Of a stretch of DNA of 8,093 nucleotides, positions 1-7,859 are shown piece after piece. This DNA comes from Eubacterium sp. Lineage in GTDB: Bacteria; Bacillota; Clostridia; Peptostreptococcales; Anaerovoracaceae. Position numbers and translations under genes: made by a program. The stretch lies in the NCBI GenBank assembly GCA_017419895.1, contig JAFOKI010000096.1, positions 1-8,093 of the forward strand, in the 5' to 3' direction. How positions within the stretch are numbered: position 1 is the stretch's first letter; each line of letters starts with the position of its first letter. The notes beneath the pieces were generated by a model. It was not told where the DNA came from. It saw nothing but the letters and a program-made list of their open reading frames with translations, and did no database searches.

Positions 1-550
<550 letters not shown>

Positions 551-568
551 GCTAAAGGACGGGAACCT

Positions 569-1147
569 ATGAGTATCGAAAAAATAACGAAAAAGATCAC
601 CGAGGATGCCCGTATTGAAGCCGAGAAAATCCGTCAGGAAGCTGCTGCTGAAGCGACAAGGATCGTAGATGAAGCACGCTCGCAGGCTGACAAAATGCGT
701 CACGATATCGGAAAACGCGGCGCGCTTGAGAAGGCTAAGATCGTCGACAGAAGAAATTCCGTCGCGGACATCGACAGCCGCAAGATGATACTGGCCGCAA
801 AACGCGAACTGATGGATCAGTGCTTTGACGATGCCAAGGAAGCGATCCTTTCGATGAAACCGGAAGATTATGTCGGTTTCCTCGCGGGGATAGTAACCAA
901 GGCAGGGCTCACATCCGGTGAGGTAATACTTAACGAACGGGACAAAAAAGCCGTCGGCAAACTTCTTATCGATAAACTCGGCGACAAATTCACTTTGTCG
1001 GATGAAATCGGTAAATTTGCCGGAGGACTTATGGTACACACGGACAAGGTCTACATGAACGGAACGATCGAAACGTTCATCGATGAAGCCCGTGAAACCA
1101 TGGCTCTCGATGTCGCGAACGTCCTGTTCGGCGGTCAAGAGGTATAG
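569..1147 (+). CDS. ntpE: V-type ATPase subunit E (peripheral stalk)
   Basis: The product is 192 residues, close to the usual size of bacterial E subunits. Residues 1 to about 100 are a highly charged, Ala/Glu/Lys/Arg-rich helix typical of the long peripheral-stalk coiled coil. The remainder (about 105-192) is a globular C-terminal domain with the family-like stretch GGLMVHTDKVYMNGTIE and a closing helix. Subunit E pairs with the H/G-type stalk subunit to hold the A3B3 head against rotation and link it to subunit I. The start at 569 is preceded by AAAGGA at 554-559 (9-base spacing). Its TAG stop overlaps a possible GTG start of ntpC. Sequence conservation in this subunit is low, so position in the operon contributes to the call. 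Confidence 0.93.
   Translation: MSIEKITKKITEDARIEAEKIRQEAAAEATRIVDEARSQADKMRHDIGKRGALEKAKIVDRRNSVADIDSRKMILAAKRELMDQCFDDAKEAILSMKPEDYVGFLAGIVTKAGLTSGEVILNERDKKAVGKLLIDKLGDKFTLSDEIGKFAGGLMVHTDKVYMNGTIETFIDEARETMALDVANVLFGGQEV
1137..1143 (+). promoter_or_regulatory. Ribosome binding site that decides the ntpC start
   Basis: AAGAGGT sits at the very end of ntpE. It is 6 bases from the ATG at 1150 but only 3 bases from the in-frame GTG at 1147. The spacing favours ATG 1150; the GTG would add one residue only. Confidence 0.6.
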
Positions 1148-1149
1148 TG

Positions 1150-2160
1150 ATGGCGAAGAGAAGCGAAAGTGAATATGTCTATGCGAGTGCATATATAGGC
1201 ACGCTCTCTCAGCACATGATGACAAACCGCGATATCATGCGTGTCGCCACCAGTAAAGACCTTGAGAGCGCGGAGGTAATTCTTCGCGAATACGGTTACG
1301 GCGAAGCAAAGGAACTGAGAGAAGGCGACATTGAGACTTTCATCAGAAGAGAGCAGGGAAGACTGTTCGAGGAAGTCAGAAGTGTTTGCCCCGATTGGGA
1401 AGAACTCAAATTCAATCAGTATCCGTTCGACTACCACAATATAAAAGTGTGTCTCAAGTCTGAACAGCTGGGCATGGTACCGGACAAGACTTTCCATTTC
1501 ATGTCGAGTGCTTCGATACCGGTGGCTACGATGATCGCTCTCATCCGCGACAGAAACTACAGCGCGATGCCGATACAGATGGAGCGCGGGATAACCGAGG
1601 CTCTTGATGTGTTTGCGAGAAGCAGGGATCCGCAGATGATCGATATCATTCTGGACAAAGCCTGCTACAGGCATATGCTCGATGATGCTGAAAACACCGA
1701 GAACGATTACCTTATCGAATACGTCAAGAAACGTATCGATGCAGTCAATCTGAGCTCTTTCGTAAGACTCAGGGAGATGGGGAAATCATGGAATTTCTTC
1801 AAAGAAGTGTTTATTCCCGGTGGGCATATTTCCGAGCAGACGCTGGTGTCGAGTTACGATGAGCCGTATTCAAGGGTCGCCGAAAAGGTGGAGCCGCATG
1901 GATTCGGGGAAGCGCTTTCCGAAGGCGGACGCGTGCTGAAAGAGACCGGACAATTCTATGAATTTGAAAAGCTGAGAGACGCGGCGATCATGCATCATAT
2001 GCAGACGTCCAGATTCCAGGCATTCGGCATAGAACAGATCATGGGAGTTCTTTACGGAAAAGAAAAAGAAATAGATAATCTCCGTATTGCGCTCACGGGA
2101 AAACTATTCGGTTTCGAACCGGAAGAAATAGAAGAAAGGCTGAAGGTGACTTATGTATAA
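1150..2160 (+). CDS. ntpC: V-type ATPase subunit C (d-type rotor adaptor)
   Basis: The product is 336 residues (337 if the GTG at 1147 is used), the usual length for this funnel-shaped soluble subunit. It sits on the cytoplasmic face of the K ring and couples it to the D/F central shaft. The protein is almost wholly helical, with no membrane segment. The N-terminal YASAYIGTLSQHMM and the final region YGKEKEIDNLRIALTGKLFG are typical of the family: C subunits end with a helix rich in K/E followed by N-[LI]-R-I. ATG 1150 is preferred for its ribosome binding site spacing. The 3' end overlaps the start of the F subunit gene by 8 bases, implying coupled translation. I see no frameshift or missing segment. 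Confidence 0.95.
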   Translation: MAKRSESEYVYASAYIGTLSQHMMTNRDIMRVATSKDLESAEVILREYGYGEAKELREGDIETFIRREQGRLFEEVRSVCPDWEELKFNQYPFDYHNIKVCLKSEQLGMVPDKTFHFMSSASIPVATMIALIRDRNYSAMPIQMERGITEALDVFARSRDPQMIDIILDKACYRHMLDDAENTENDYLIEYVKKRIDAVNLSSFVRLREMGKSWNFFKEVFIPGGHISEQTLVSSYDEPYSRVAEKVEPHGFGEALSEGGRVLKETGQFYEFEKLRDAAIMHHMQTSRFQAFGIEQIMGVLYGKEKEIDNLRIALTGKLFGFEPEEIEERLKVTYV

Positions 2161-2476
2161 GATCGGCGTCATAGGGGGAATGAACTCGGTCGCCGGATTC
2201 CGCGCCGTCGGCCTCAATGTGTTTCCGTGCGAAGAGAGCGCGGAAGCGGATAAAATACTGCAAAACCTCGCGAAAGAAGAGTACGCGATCGTTTATATCA
2301 CGGAAAATCTTGCCGTAGAGGTACAGGACACGATAGATAAATACAAAGACGCGGTCCTTCCTGCGATCATAGCGATCCCGGACCGCAATGGAAGTACGGG
2401 ACGTGGAATGGACAACGTCAGGAAAGCAGTCGAGCGTGCCGTCGGAGCAGATATACTATTTGGAGGTGACAAATAG
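2153..2476 (+). CDS. ntpG: V-type ATPase subunit F (central stalk)
   Basis: This 107-residue protein has the alternating beta/alpha pattern of V-ATPase F: YKIGVIGG at the start, GFRAVGLNVF at 15-24, EEYAIVYITE at 42-51, PAIIAIPDRNG at 70-80 and a C-terminal helix AVERAVGADIL. F binds subunit D and helps regulate or stabilise the rotating central axle. It is called NtpG in Enterococcus nomenclature and AtpF or subunit F elsewhere. The start lies 8 bases inside ntpC, with a GAAGG-type site just upstream. Its TAG stop is directly followed by the ATG of ntpA. The N-terminal loop reads GGMNS, whereas family members commonly have acidic residues there (for example GDKDS in E. hirae, recalled from memory). 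The fold-defining segments are otherwise normal. Confidence 0.93.
   Translation: MYKIGVIGGMNSVAGFRAVGLNVFPCEESAEADKILQNLAKEEYAIVYITENLAVEVQDTIDKYKDAVLPAIIAIPDRNGSTGRGMDNVRKAVERAVGADILFGGDK
2462..2469 (+). promoter_or_regulatory. Ribosome binding site of ntpA
   Basis: GGAGGTGA, a near-perfect anti-16S match, lies 7 bases before ATG 2477 and within the last codons of the F subunit gene. It explains how the catalytic subunit can be made in excess over F from the same message. Confidence 0.8.
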
Positions 2477-4255
2477 ATGAGCCAGGGAAAAATCGTAAAA
2501 GTATCGGGACCGCTCGTCGTCGCGTCGGGTATGGAAGAAGCCAACATGTACGACGTAGTCCGAGTCGGTGATCTGGGGCTTATCGGAGAGATTATAGAGA
2601 TGAGAGGCGGAAACGCTTCCATTCAGGTCTATGAGGAGACCGCGGGTCTGGGACCGGGAGCGCCTGTTGAAAGTACGGGAGCGCCGCTTTCGGTAGAACT
2701 TGGACCGGGACTTGTCGAGAACATGTACGACGGTATCCAGCGTCCGCTGGAAGGCATGGTCGAGATCGCGGGACCGAACATCACCAGAGGTATTCAGGTA
2801 CCGGCGCTCAACCGCGAAAAGAAATGGCACTTTGTGCCGTCGGTTTCGGAAGGCGACAGAGTTGAGGCGGGAGATGTGATCGGTACGGTACAGGAAACAG
2901 TGGTCGTACTCCATAAGATCATGGTTCCCTACGGAAAATCCGGTGTCATCATGTCCGTTGAGAACGGTGAGTTCACGGTAGATGAAACTATAGCGACTCT
3001 CAAAGATGATAACGGCGAGATCGTTGAACTCAAGATGATGCAGAAATGGCCTGTCCGTATCGAGCGTCCGTATGCAGAGAAACTCGTTCCGGATATGCCG
3101 CTCATAACGGGACAGAGAGTAATAGACACTATGTTCCCGATCGCAAAAGGCGGAGTTGCTGCTGTACCGGGACCGTTCGGATCGGGTAAAACAGTAGTAC
3201 AGCATCAGCTCGCAAAATGGGCAGATGCCGATATAGTCGTATACATCGGCTGCGGTGAGCGCGGAAACGAGATGACTGACGTACTGATGGAGTTCCCGGA
3301 ACTTAACGACCCGAGAACAGGCGAATCGCTGATGAAACGTACGGTTCTCATCGCGAACACATCAGACATGCCGGTAGCGGCTCGTGAAGCTTCGATTTAC
3401 ACAGGTATCACGATCGCCGAATATTTCCGTGACATGGGATACTCGGTAGCGCTCATGGCTGACTCGACATCGCGCTGGGCTGAGGCTCTCCGTGAAATGT
3501 CCGGACGTCTTGAGGAAATGCCGGGTGAAGAAGGTTATCCCGCGTATCTGGGATCCAGACTTGCCCAGTTCTACGAACGCGCAGGCCGCGTCGTCGTACT
3601 CGGACAGGACAAACGTGTCGGAGCTCTTTCGGCTATCGGAGCCGTATCGCCTCCGGGCGGAGATATTTCCGAGCCTGTATCACAGGCTACGCTCCGTATC
3701 GTAAAGGTATTCTGGTGTCTGTCGGCTTCGCTCGCTCACGAACGTCACTTCCCGGCCATCGACTGGCTGCAGAGCTACTCGCTGTATGTCGACAGACTTA
3801 CGAGATGGTATGAAGAGAACGTTGACAAAGAATTCCCGGTTCTCCGTTCCAGAGCTATCAGGCTTCTCCAGGAGGAAGCGGAACTCAATGAAATCGTTCA
3901 GCTCGTAGGTGTTGACGCGCTCTCACTTGAGGACAGAGTCAAACTCGACGCCTGCAAGTCCATCAGAGAGGACTACCTGCACCAGAACGCTTTCCACGAA
4001 ATAGATACATACACATCGATGAACAAGCAGTATAAACTGCTCAAGCTCATAGTCAACTACTTCGATCTGGCAACGGACGCGGTAAGACGCGGCGCTCAGT
4101 TCAGTAAACTCGAAACACTCGATGTTAAGGAACGTATCGGACGTTTCAAATACATCGAGGAAAAGGCTATCGACGCTTCCTACGACGATATCGCGGCCGA
4201 GCTCGAATCGAGCATAAAAGCGCTCGTGGCGGAAGGAGAGGAAATAGATGATTAA
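2477..4255 (+). CDS. ntpA: V-type ATPase catalytic subunit A
   Basis: The 592-residue catalytic subunit of the A3B3 head hydrolyses or synthesises ATP at the A/B interface. An N-terminal beta-barrel (1 to about 70) is followed by the A-specific non-homologous insert (about 110-190), then the nucleotide-binding core and a helical C-terminal domain. The P-loop GPFGSGKT is at 232-239 (Lys238, Thr239). The catalytic Glu261 and neighbouring Arg262 are in [10 protein letters not shown] Walker B-like strand [11 protein letters not shown] ends at 334, and [11 protein letters not shown] is at 391-401. These numbers coincide with those recalled for E. hirae NtpA, showing an intact, gap-free enzyme. The gene starts immediately after the F stop and overlaps ntpB by 8 bases. 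No intein or frameshift is seen. Confidence 0.99.
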   Translation: MSQGKIVKVSGPLVVASGMEEANMYDVVRVGDLGLIGEIIEMRGGNASIQVYEETAGLGPGAPVESTGAPLSVELGPGLVENMYDGIQRPLEGMVEIAGPNITRGIQVPALNREKKWHFVPSVSEGDRVEAGDVIGTVQETVVVLHKIMVPYGKSGVIMSVENGEFTVDETIATLKDDNGEIVELKMMQKWPVRIERPYAEKLVPDMPLITGQRVIDTMFPIAKGGVAAVPGPFGSGKTVVQHQLAKWADADIVVYIGCGERGNEMTDVLMEFPELNDPRTGESLMKRTVLIANTSDMPVAAREASIYTGITIAEYFRDMGYSVALMADSTSRWAEALREMSGRLEEMPGEEGYPAYLGSRLAQFYERAGRVVVLGQDKRVGALSAIGAVSPPGGDISEPVSQATLRIVKVFWCLSASLAHERHFPAIDWLQSYSLYVDRLTRWYEENVDKEFPVLRSRAIRLLQEEAELNEIVQLVGVDALSLEDRVKLDACKSIREDYLHQNAFHEIDTYTSMNKQYKLLKLIVNYFDLATDAVRRGAQFSKLETLDVKERIGRFKYIEEKAIDASYDDIAAELESSIKALVAEGEEIDD

Positions 4256-5621
4256 GGAATATAAAACCATATCTGAGATCGCCGGCCCTCTTATGCTGGT
4301 TCGCGGAGTCGAAGGCGTAACGTATGACGAACTCGGTGAAATCATACTTCAGAACGGCGAAAAGAGACTTTGCCGCGTACTCGAAATAAACGGCGGAGAC
4401 GCAGTAGTCCAGCTGTTTGACAGCTCAGCCGGAATCAACCTGAAGGAGAGCACGGTACGTTTCTCCGGTAAGGGAACACAGCTTCCGGTATCCCCTGAGA
4501 TCCTCGGACGCGTATTCGACGGAATGGGTCGTCCTGCAGACGGCGGCGCTGAGATCATCCCGGAAAAGTACCTGGATATCAACGGACTTCCGATGAACCC
4601 CGCAGCGAGAGCTTATCCTGCTGAGTTCATTCAGACGGGTGTATCTGCCATCGACGGACTGAATACACTTGTAAGAGGACAGAAACTTCCTATCTTCTCT
4701 GGTTCCGGACTTCCGCACGCTGAGCTCGCTGCTCAGATAGCGCGTCAGGCAAAGGTACTCGACGGAGCTTCCAACTTCGCTGTAGTATTCGCGGCTATCG
4801 GTATCACATACGAAGAGGCTGACTACTTCGCGTCCGACTTCAGAAGAACAGGCGCTATCGACAGAACAGTCATGTTCATGAACCTCGCGAACGACCCTGC
4901 TGTAGAACGTATCGCTACTCCTAAGATGGCTCTTACGGCTGCAGAATATCTCGCGTTTGACCTTGGAATGCACGTACTCGTAATCCTTACGGATATCACG
5001 AACTACGCTGAGGCTCTTCGTGAGGTATCTGCCGCGAGAAAGGAAGTACCGGGACGCCGCGGCTATCCGGGCTACCTCTACACAGACCTTGCCACAATGT
5101 ATGAACGCGCCGGACGTAAACGCGGATACGACGGATCGATCACTCTTATCCCGATCCTGACAATGCCTGAAAACGACATCACGCATCCGATTCCGGACCT
5201 TACGGGATACATCACGGAAGGCCAGATCATCCTTTCGAGAGAACTCTACAGAAAGGGAGTACAGCCGCCCATAGACGTTCTTCCGTCACTTTCCAGACTT
5301 AAGGACAAGGGTATCGGCAGAGGCAAGACCAGGGAAGACCACGCGGATACGATGAACCAGCTCTTTGCGGCTTACGCGAAAGGTAAAGAGAGTCTGGAAC
5401 TCATGACGATCCTCGGCGAAGCGGCTCTTACAGAGACGGACCTCAAGTACGCGAGATTCAGTGAGGAATTCGAGAGAGAATATGTATCCCAGGGATATGA
5501 GACAGACCGTTCTATCGAGGAAACTCTCGATATCGGCTGGGAACTTCTCAGACTGCTTCCGAAGACGGAACTCAAACGTATTAAAGACGAATATATCGAC
5601 AGATATTACGATAAAGACTGA
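4248..5621 (+). CDS. ntpB: V-type ATPase subunit B (non-catalytic head subunit)
   Basis: The 457-residue B subunit alternates with A in the hexameric head. Its P-loop position is degenerate: [10 protein letters not shown] at 151-160 lacks the Gly-Lys-Thr of an active Walker A, as expected for the non-catalytic subunit. The arginine finger that completes the catalytic site of A is Arg350 in [10 protein letters not shown], the same number as recalled for E. hirae NtpB. Other signature segments are [10 protein letters not shown] (87-96), [19 protein letters not shown] (259-277) and YITEGQI (321-327). Its start lies inside the last codons of ntpA, with GGAAGGAGAGG just upstream. A 23-base gap separates it from ntpD. 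The length is normal and nothing is missing. Confidence 0.99.
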   Translation: MIKEYKTISEIAGPLMLVRGVEGVTYDELGEIILQNGEKRLCRVLEINGGDAVVQLFDSSAGINLKESTVRFSGKGTQLPVSPEILGRVFDGMGRPADGGAEIIPEKYLDINGLPMNPAARAYPAEFIQTGVSAIDGLNTLVRGQKLPIFSGSGLPHAELAAQIARQAKVLDGASNFAVVFAAIGITYEEADYFASDFRRTGAIDRTVMFMNLANDPAVERIATPKMALTAAEYLAFDLGMHVLVILTDITNYAEALREVSAARKEVPGRRGYPGYLYTDLATMYERAGRKRGYDGSITLIPILTMPENDITHPIPDLTGYITEGQIILSRELYRKGVQPPIDVLPSLSRLKDKGIGRGKTREDHADTMNQLFAAYAKGKESLELMTILGEAALTETDLKYARFSEEFEREYVSQGYETDRSIEETLDIGWELLRLLPKTELKRIKDEYIDRYYDKD

Positions 5622-5644
5622 TGCGTCAGCGCAGGTAACATGAT

Positions 5645-6301
5645 ATGGACGAAAGACTAAATGTAAACCCGACCCGAATGATGCTTACGTCCCTCAAGCG
5701 CCGCCTTACGACAGCGAGGAGAGGACATAAGCTGATGAAGGATAAAAGGGATGAGCTCATGAAAAACTTCCTGGAACTTGCCAGAGAGAACGGACGTCTC
5801 AGAGGCGAGGTCGAGGCGGAGCTTGCCGTGATGTACAAAGGCTTCGAGAAGGCAAGCGCTATCATGAGCCGCGAGGTCATGGAAGAATCTCTTATGTTCC
5901 CCAAACAGGGCGTAGTGCTCGACGTGGGTACGAGGAATATAATGAGCGTAAATGTTCCTGTGTTCAATTTCACGACCACAGCGAACGATCCCGCTGACAT
6001 CTTCCCATACGGCTTTGCGCGCACATCGGGAGAACTCGACACTGCGATATCGGCAGCCTCGGATCTTTTCCCGAAGCTTCTGGATCTCGCGGCAAGAGAA
6101 AAAGAGACGCAGCTGATAGCGGCTGAACTCGAAAAGACACGCCGCCGCGTCAACGCTCTCGAGTATGTTATGATACCGCGTTATGAAAATACGATCCGTT
6201 ACATCCAGATGAAACTGGATGAGAACGAGAGAGGAAACCAGACCCGCCTGATGAAGGTAAAGGACATGGTGCTTCAGGAAGCTCATCATTACGAGCAGTA
6301 A
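5645..6301 (+). CDS. ntpD: V-type ATPase subunit D (central rotor shaft)
   Basis: The 218-residue D subunit forms the long antiparallel coiled coil that turns inside A3B3 and, with F and C, couples the head to the K ring. The N-terminal family motif is clear: NPTRMMLTSLKRRL at 8-21 and GHKLMKDKRDEL at 27-38. The middle (about 85-130) is the short globular part, and residues about 135-215 form the return helix with RRRVNALEYVMIPRYENTIR at 165-184. The start at 5645 has AGGT at 5633-5636 with 8-base spacing. An earlier out-of-frame ATG at 5640 closes after six codons. It is the last gene of the operon, directly followed by a terminator hairpin, and no ntpH- or ntpJ-like gene follows it. Confidence 0.97.
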   Translation: MDERLNVNPTRMMLTSLKRRLTTARRGHKLMKDKRDELMKNFLELARENGRLRGEVEAELAVMYKGFEKASAIMSREVMEESLMFPKQGVVLDVGTRNIMSVNVPVFNFTTTANDPADIFPYGFARTSGELDTAISAASDLFPKLLDLAAREKETQLIAAELEKTRRRVNALEYVMIPRYENTIRYIQMKLDENERGNQTRLMKVKDMVLQEAHHYEQ

Positions 6302-6319
6302 AATTATTCAAAAACAAAG

Positions 6320-6350
6320 ACCGGGATCGGCATTGCCGACCCCGGTTTTT
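6320..6350. terminator. Intrinsic terminator, likely bidirectional
   Basis: ACCGGG-A-TCGGC pairs with GCCGA-C-CCCGGT around an ATT loop, giving 11 pairs with one A.C mismatch, followed by TTTTT at 6346-6350. It begins 18 bases after the ntpD stop and would end the ATPase transcript. On the opposite strand the same hairpin is followed by TCTTTGTTTTT, so it can also end the convergent reductase transcript. Confidence 0.9.
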
Positions 6351-6360
6351 ATATGCGCTG

Positions 6361-6430
6361 ACAAAGCGATTTGCAGCCCGGAGGGCTGCTTTGTGAAGAG
6401 ATGAGCCGCCAAAGCGGCTAAGGCTTAGCC
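6361..6430. repeat. Cluster of short perfect inverted repeats between convergent genes
   Basis: Three hairpins follow the terminator. GCAGCCC (6373-6379) pairs with GGGCTGC (6383-6389) around GGA. AGCCGC (6404-6409) pairs with GCGGCT (6414-6419) around CAAA. GGCTAA (6416-6421) pairs with TTAGCC (6425-6430) around GGC and touches the reductase stop codon. The last two share 6416-6419, so they exclude each other. An outer pairing ACAAAGC (6361-6367) with GCTTTGT (6388-6394) competes with the first hairpin. None is followed by a clear T-run. It may be a dispersed palindromic element or an accessory 3'-end structure; the sequence alone does not decide. Confidence 0.6.
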
Positions 6431-7557
6431 TATTTGCCGAATACCTCGACCACGCCGTCGAGTTCATCACGTATGTTTATGTGCTGCGGGCAGACTTCTT
6501 CACAGGCGCCGCACTTGATGCACTCACCGGCTTTTTTGCGGCCGTGACCCTTTGTCAGGAACCCGTACTGGCCGTTCGCGAAGTTCTTGTCACCGTAAAG
6601 TGTGAATATATTCTTTGCTGTGAACGAGCCTGAAATACCGATTCCCATCGGACATACTTTCTTACAGTAATCACATGTGGTGCACGGAATCAGAGGTATC
6701 TTGGCGAGTTCTTCTCTGGCGCGTTCCACCACTGCCTGCTCGGCGTCCGTGAGCCCGGTAAAATCCTTCATGTACGACAGATTGTCTTTCATCTGTTCCA
6801 CATTGCTCATGCCTGAAAGAACTGTGATCACGCCGTCAAGACTTGCGGCGAACTTAACAGCCCAGGAAGCGACTGAAGCGTCCGGATCAGCAGCTTTGAA
6901 AACATCGACGACGGTCTGGGGAGGATGCGCTAGGTTGCCGCCTTTGATCGGCTCCATAATGACGACCGGTTTATCATATTTCCTGGCCATTTCATAGATT
7001 TCTTTCGACTTGATGGCGGGGTTTTCCCAGTCAGCGTAGTTGATCTGGAGCTGTACAAACTCGGCTTCCGGATGGGCTTTCAGTATCTCTTCAAGCTTGT
7101 CCGGACCATCGTGGAACGAGAAGCCTACGTGCTTGATCAGCCCTTCGGCTTTTTTCTCCTGTACAAAAGACCACATGTCGAAATCGTCGAAGAATTTGGT
7201 CCTGTGCGCTCCGAGATTGTGGAGCAGATAGAAATCGAAATAACCTGCGCCTGTCTGCGCAAGGGACGTTTCAAACTGCGCGATCGCATCCTCTCTGGTC
7301 TTGCAGCCGATCCACGCGGCGTTCTTGGTTGCAATGGCGAAACTATCGCGAGGGTATCTCTCCACGAGCGCCTGTCTGATTGCGTCTTCGCTCCCGGGAT
7401 AAGCCCATGCAGTGTCGAAATACGTGAATCCGGCATCCATGAACAGATCGACCATTTCCTTTACCTGTTCGACGTCTATACCGGATTTGTCCGAAAGCTG
7501 CGGAAGTCTCATGAGACCGAATCCAAGCTTCTTTATATCTTCTCCCAAATATGCCAT
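6430..7557 (-). CDS. Aldo/keto reductase with C-terminal two-[4Fe-4S] ferredoxin domain
   Basis: The product is 375 residues, soluble, with no signal peptide. Residues 1 to about 285 form an aldo/keto reductase barrel (LGFGLMRLP at 11-19) with the catalytic tetrad Asp48, Tyr53, Lys78 and His113 (FDTAWAY, ATKNA, YLLHNL). The C-terminal part has two CxxCxxCxxxCP clusters, Cys292/295/298/302 and Cys346/349/352/356, for two [4Fe-4S] centres. This architecture belongs to the family of predicted iron-sulfur aldo/keto reductases (COG1453-like) common in anaerobes. The substrate is unknown, and the barrel and clusters suggest electron transfer between NAD(P)H or ferredoxin and a carbonyl. The start is set by AGGAGG at 7563-7568, 5 bases upstream. 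The gene converges on the ATPase operon and is probably transcribed independently of it. Confidence 0.95.
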   Translation of the reverse strand: MAYLGEDIKKLGFGLMRLPQLSDKSGIDVEQVKEMVDLFMDAGFTYFDTAWAYPGSEDAIRQALVERYPRDSFAIATKNAAWIGCKTREDAIAQFETSLAQTGAGYFDFYLLHNLGAHRTKFFDDFDMWSFVQEKKAEGLIKHVGFSFHDGPDKLEEILKAHPEAEFVQLQINYADWENPAIKSKEIYEMARKYDKPVVIMEPIKGGNLAHPPQTVVDVFKAADPDASVASWAVKFAASLDGVITVLSGMSNVEQMKDNLSYMKDFTGLTDAEQAVVERAREELAKIPLIPCTTCDYCKKVCPMGIGISGSFTAKNIFTLYGDKNFANGQYGFLTKGHGRKKAGECIKCGACEEVCPQHINIRDELDGVVEVFGK

Positions 7558-7645
7558 ATTTTCCTCCTGATCGTTCTGGTTTTACGTATATTTTGCCGTA
7601 GGGGATTATCCGACAAAGCCGCTCCGCGTCATCTGCCACAGGCAT
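7343..7645 (-). other. Possible leader reading frame overlapping the reductase start
   Basis: On the minus strand an ATG at 7645 is preceded by TAAGGAGG (AGGAGG at 7655-7660) with 9-base spacing, as good a site as that of the reductase. The frame stays open for 100 codons, beginning MPVADDAERLCRIIPYGK. It passes over the reductase ribosome binding site and start in a different frame and stops at 7343. Beyond codon 29 it is out of frame with a clearly conserved gene, so a functional protein is unlikely. Translation of this frame could still modulate reductase initiation. The coding status is uncertain; only the start signals are seen directly. Confidence 0.25.
7563..7568 (-). promoter_or_regulatory. 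Ribosome binding site of the aldo/keto reductase
   Basis: AGGAGG read on the minus strand, 5 bases before the ATG at 7557. It is a consensus site and supports this start. Confidence 0.85.
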
Positions 7646-7654
7646 TTTGCCTAT

Positions 7655-7660
7655 CCTCCT
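7655..7660 (-). promoter_or_regulatory. Second ribosome-binding-site-like sequence in the reductase leader
   Basis: AGGAGG on the minus strand, about 98 bases upstream of the reductase ATG and 9 bases before the ATG at 7645. It suggests that ribosomes can load upstream of the reductase gene. Confidence 0.5.
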
Positions 7661-7668
7661 TATAAAAT

Positions 7669-7698
7669 ATGATAACATCAGCTGCGGCAGGTTAGCAA
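7669..7698 (-). promoter_or_regulatory. Possible sigma-A promoter for the reductase
   Basis: On the minus strand, TTGCTA (7698-7693) and TATCAT (7674-7669) are separated by 18 bases, which would place the transcript start near 7662, just before the upstream AGGAGG. The elements deviate moderately from consensus. A short palindrome CTGC-G-GCAG (7682-7690) lies in the spacer and could be an operator or chance. Confidence 0.4.
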
Positions 7699-7712
7699 GT
7701 GAATAAGCGGCA

Positions 7713-7742
7713 TTGAATTTGCTTTGTAATAAAGTATATAAT
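7713..7742 (+). promoter_or_regulatory. Sigma-A-type promoter for the right-edge gene
   Basis: TTGAAT (7713-7718) and a perfect TATAAT (7737-7742) are spaced by 18 bases in AT-rich DNA. The predicted transcript start is about 7749-7751, which gives a leader of about 110 bases before the ATG at 7860 and coincides with the start of the long leader helix. It is divergent from the reductase promoter. Confidence 0.65.
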
Positions 7743-7748
7743 GAATAT

Positions 7749-7820
7749 GTATTGAGGGCTTTGGAAGTCCATATCGGGGCATATTATGTCAGTGCAACAG
7801 TCAAGTAAAGCCTCCAATAT
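7749..7820 (+). promoter_or_regulatory. Structured 5' leader of unknown class
   Basis: GTATTGAGGGCTTT (7749-7762) pairs with AAAGCCTCCAATAT (7807-7820): GGCTTT/AAAGCC and TATTG/CAATA are perfect, with one G-U, one A.C mismatch and a closing G-U. The 44-base enclosed region can form only weak inner hairpins (for example ATAT/ATAT around CGGGGC). No T-run follows, so it is not a terminator as it stands. It does not match a riboswitch class I recognise. It could be a regulatory leader, a protein-binding site or an mRNA stabiliser. Confidence 0.5.
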
Positions 7821-7859
7821 GATTCGGAAGTGTGAAAATAGCGGTACAGGAGAACAATC

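Larger units (their letters stand above)
7558..7859. other. Divergent intergenic region
   Basis: These roughly 300 bases separate the minus-strand reductase from the plus-strand gene at 7860. They hold the two divergent promoter candidates, the reductase leader with its extra start site, and the plus-strand leader helix. No tRNA, insertion sequence, CRISPR-like repeat or further protein gene is seen here. Confidence 0.7.

Noticed and set aside
1135..1674. Minus-strand open frame opposite ntpE/ntpC
   Set aside because: It is antisense to a well-supported gene, with no domain or start signal supporting it.
2456..3205. Long minus-strand open frame opposite subunit A
   Set aside because: It lies wholly antisense to a conserved gene, has a composition rich in Ser, Arg, Tyr and Cys typical of mirror frames, and no ribosome binding site or promoter of its own stands out.
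3492..3704. Short plus-strand frame inside ntpA
   Set aside because: It is an out-of-frame reading of the most conserved part of subunit A.
4425..5186. Long minus-strand open frame opposite subunit B
   Set aside because: It is a mirror frame of a highly conserved coding sequence, with an unnatural Ser/Arg/Val-rich product and no recognisable motif.
5619..5634. Small hairpin CTGA-TGCG-TCAG in the ntpB-ntpD gap as a terminator
   Set aside because: It has only four base pairs and no T-run, and it would interrupt an operon whose last gene is needed for the complex.
5640..5660. ATG at 5640 as a start for ntpD
   Set aside because: It is out of frame with subunit D and reaches a stop after six codons.
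5626..6289. Two overlapping minus-strand open frames opposite ntpD
   Set aside because: Both are mirror frames of subunit D; they conflict with each other and encode low-complexity, motif-free products.
6360..7619. GACAAAGC at 6360-6367 and 7612-7619 as flanking repeats of a mobile insert around the reductase
   Set aside because: The shared stretch is only 8 bases and the neighbouring bases differ. There is no transposase or terminal inverted repeat, so chance is the simplest explanation.
7072..7665. Plus-strand open frame opposite the reductase
   Set aside because: It is antisense to a conserved gene for most of its length. Its apparent hydrophobic tail comes from AT-rich intergenic sequence.
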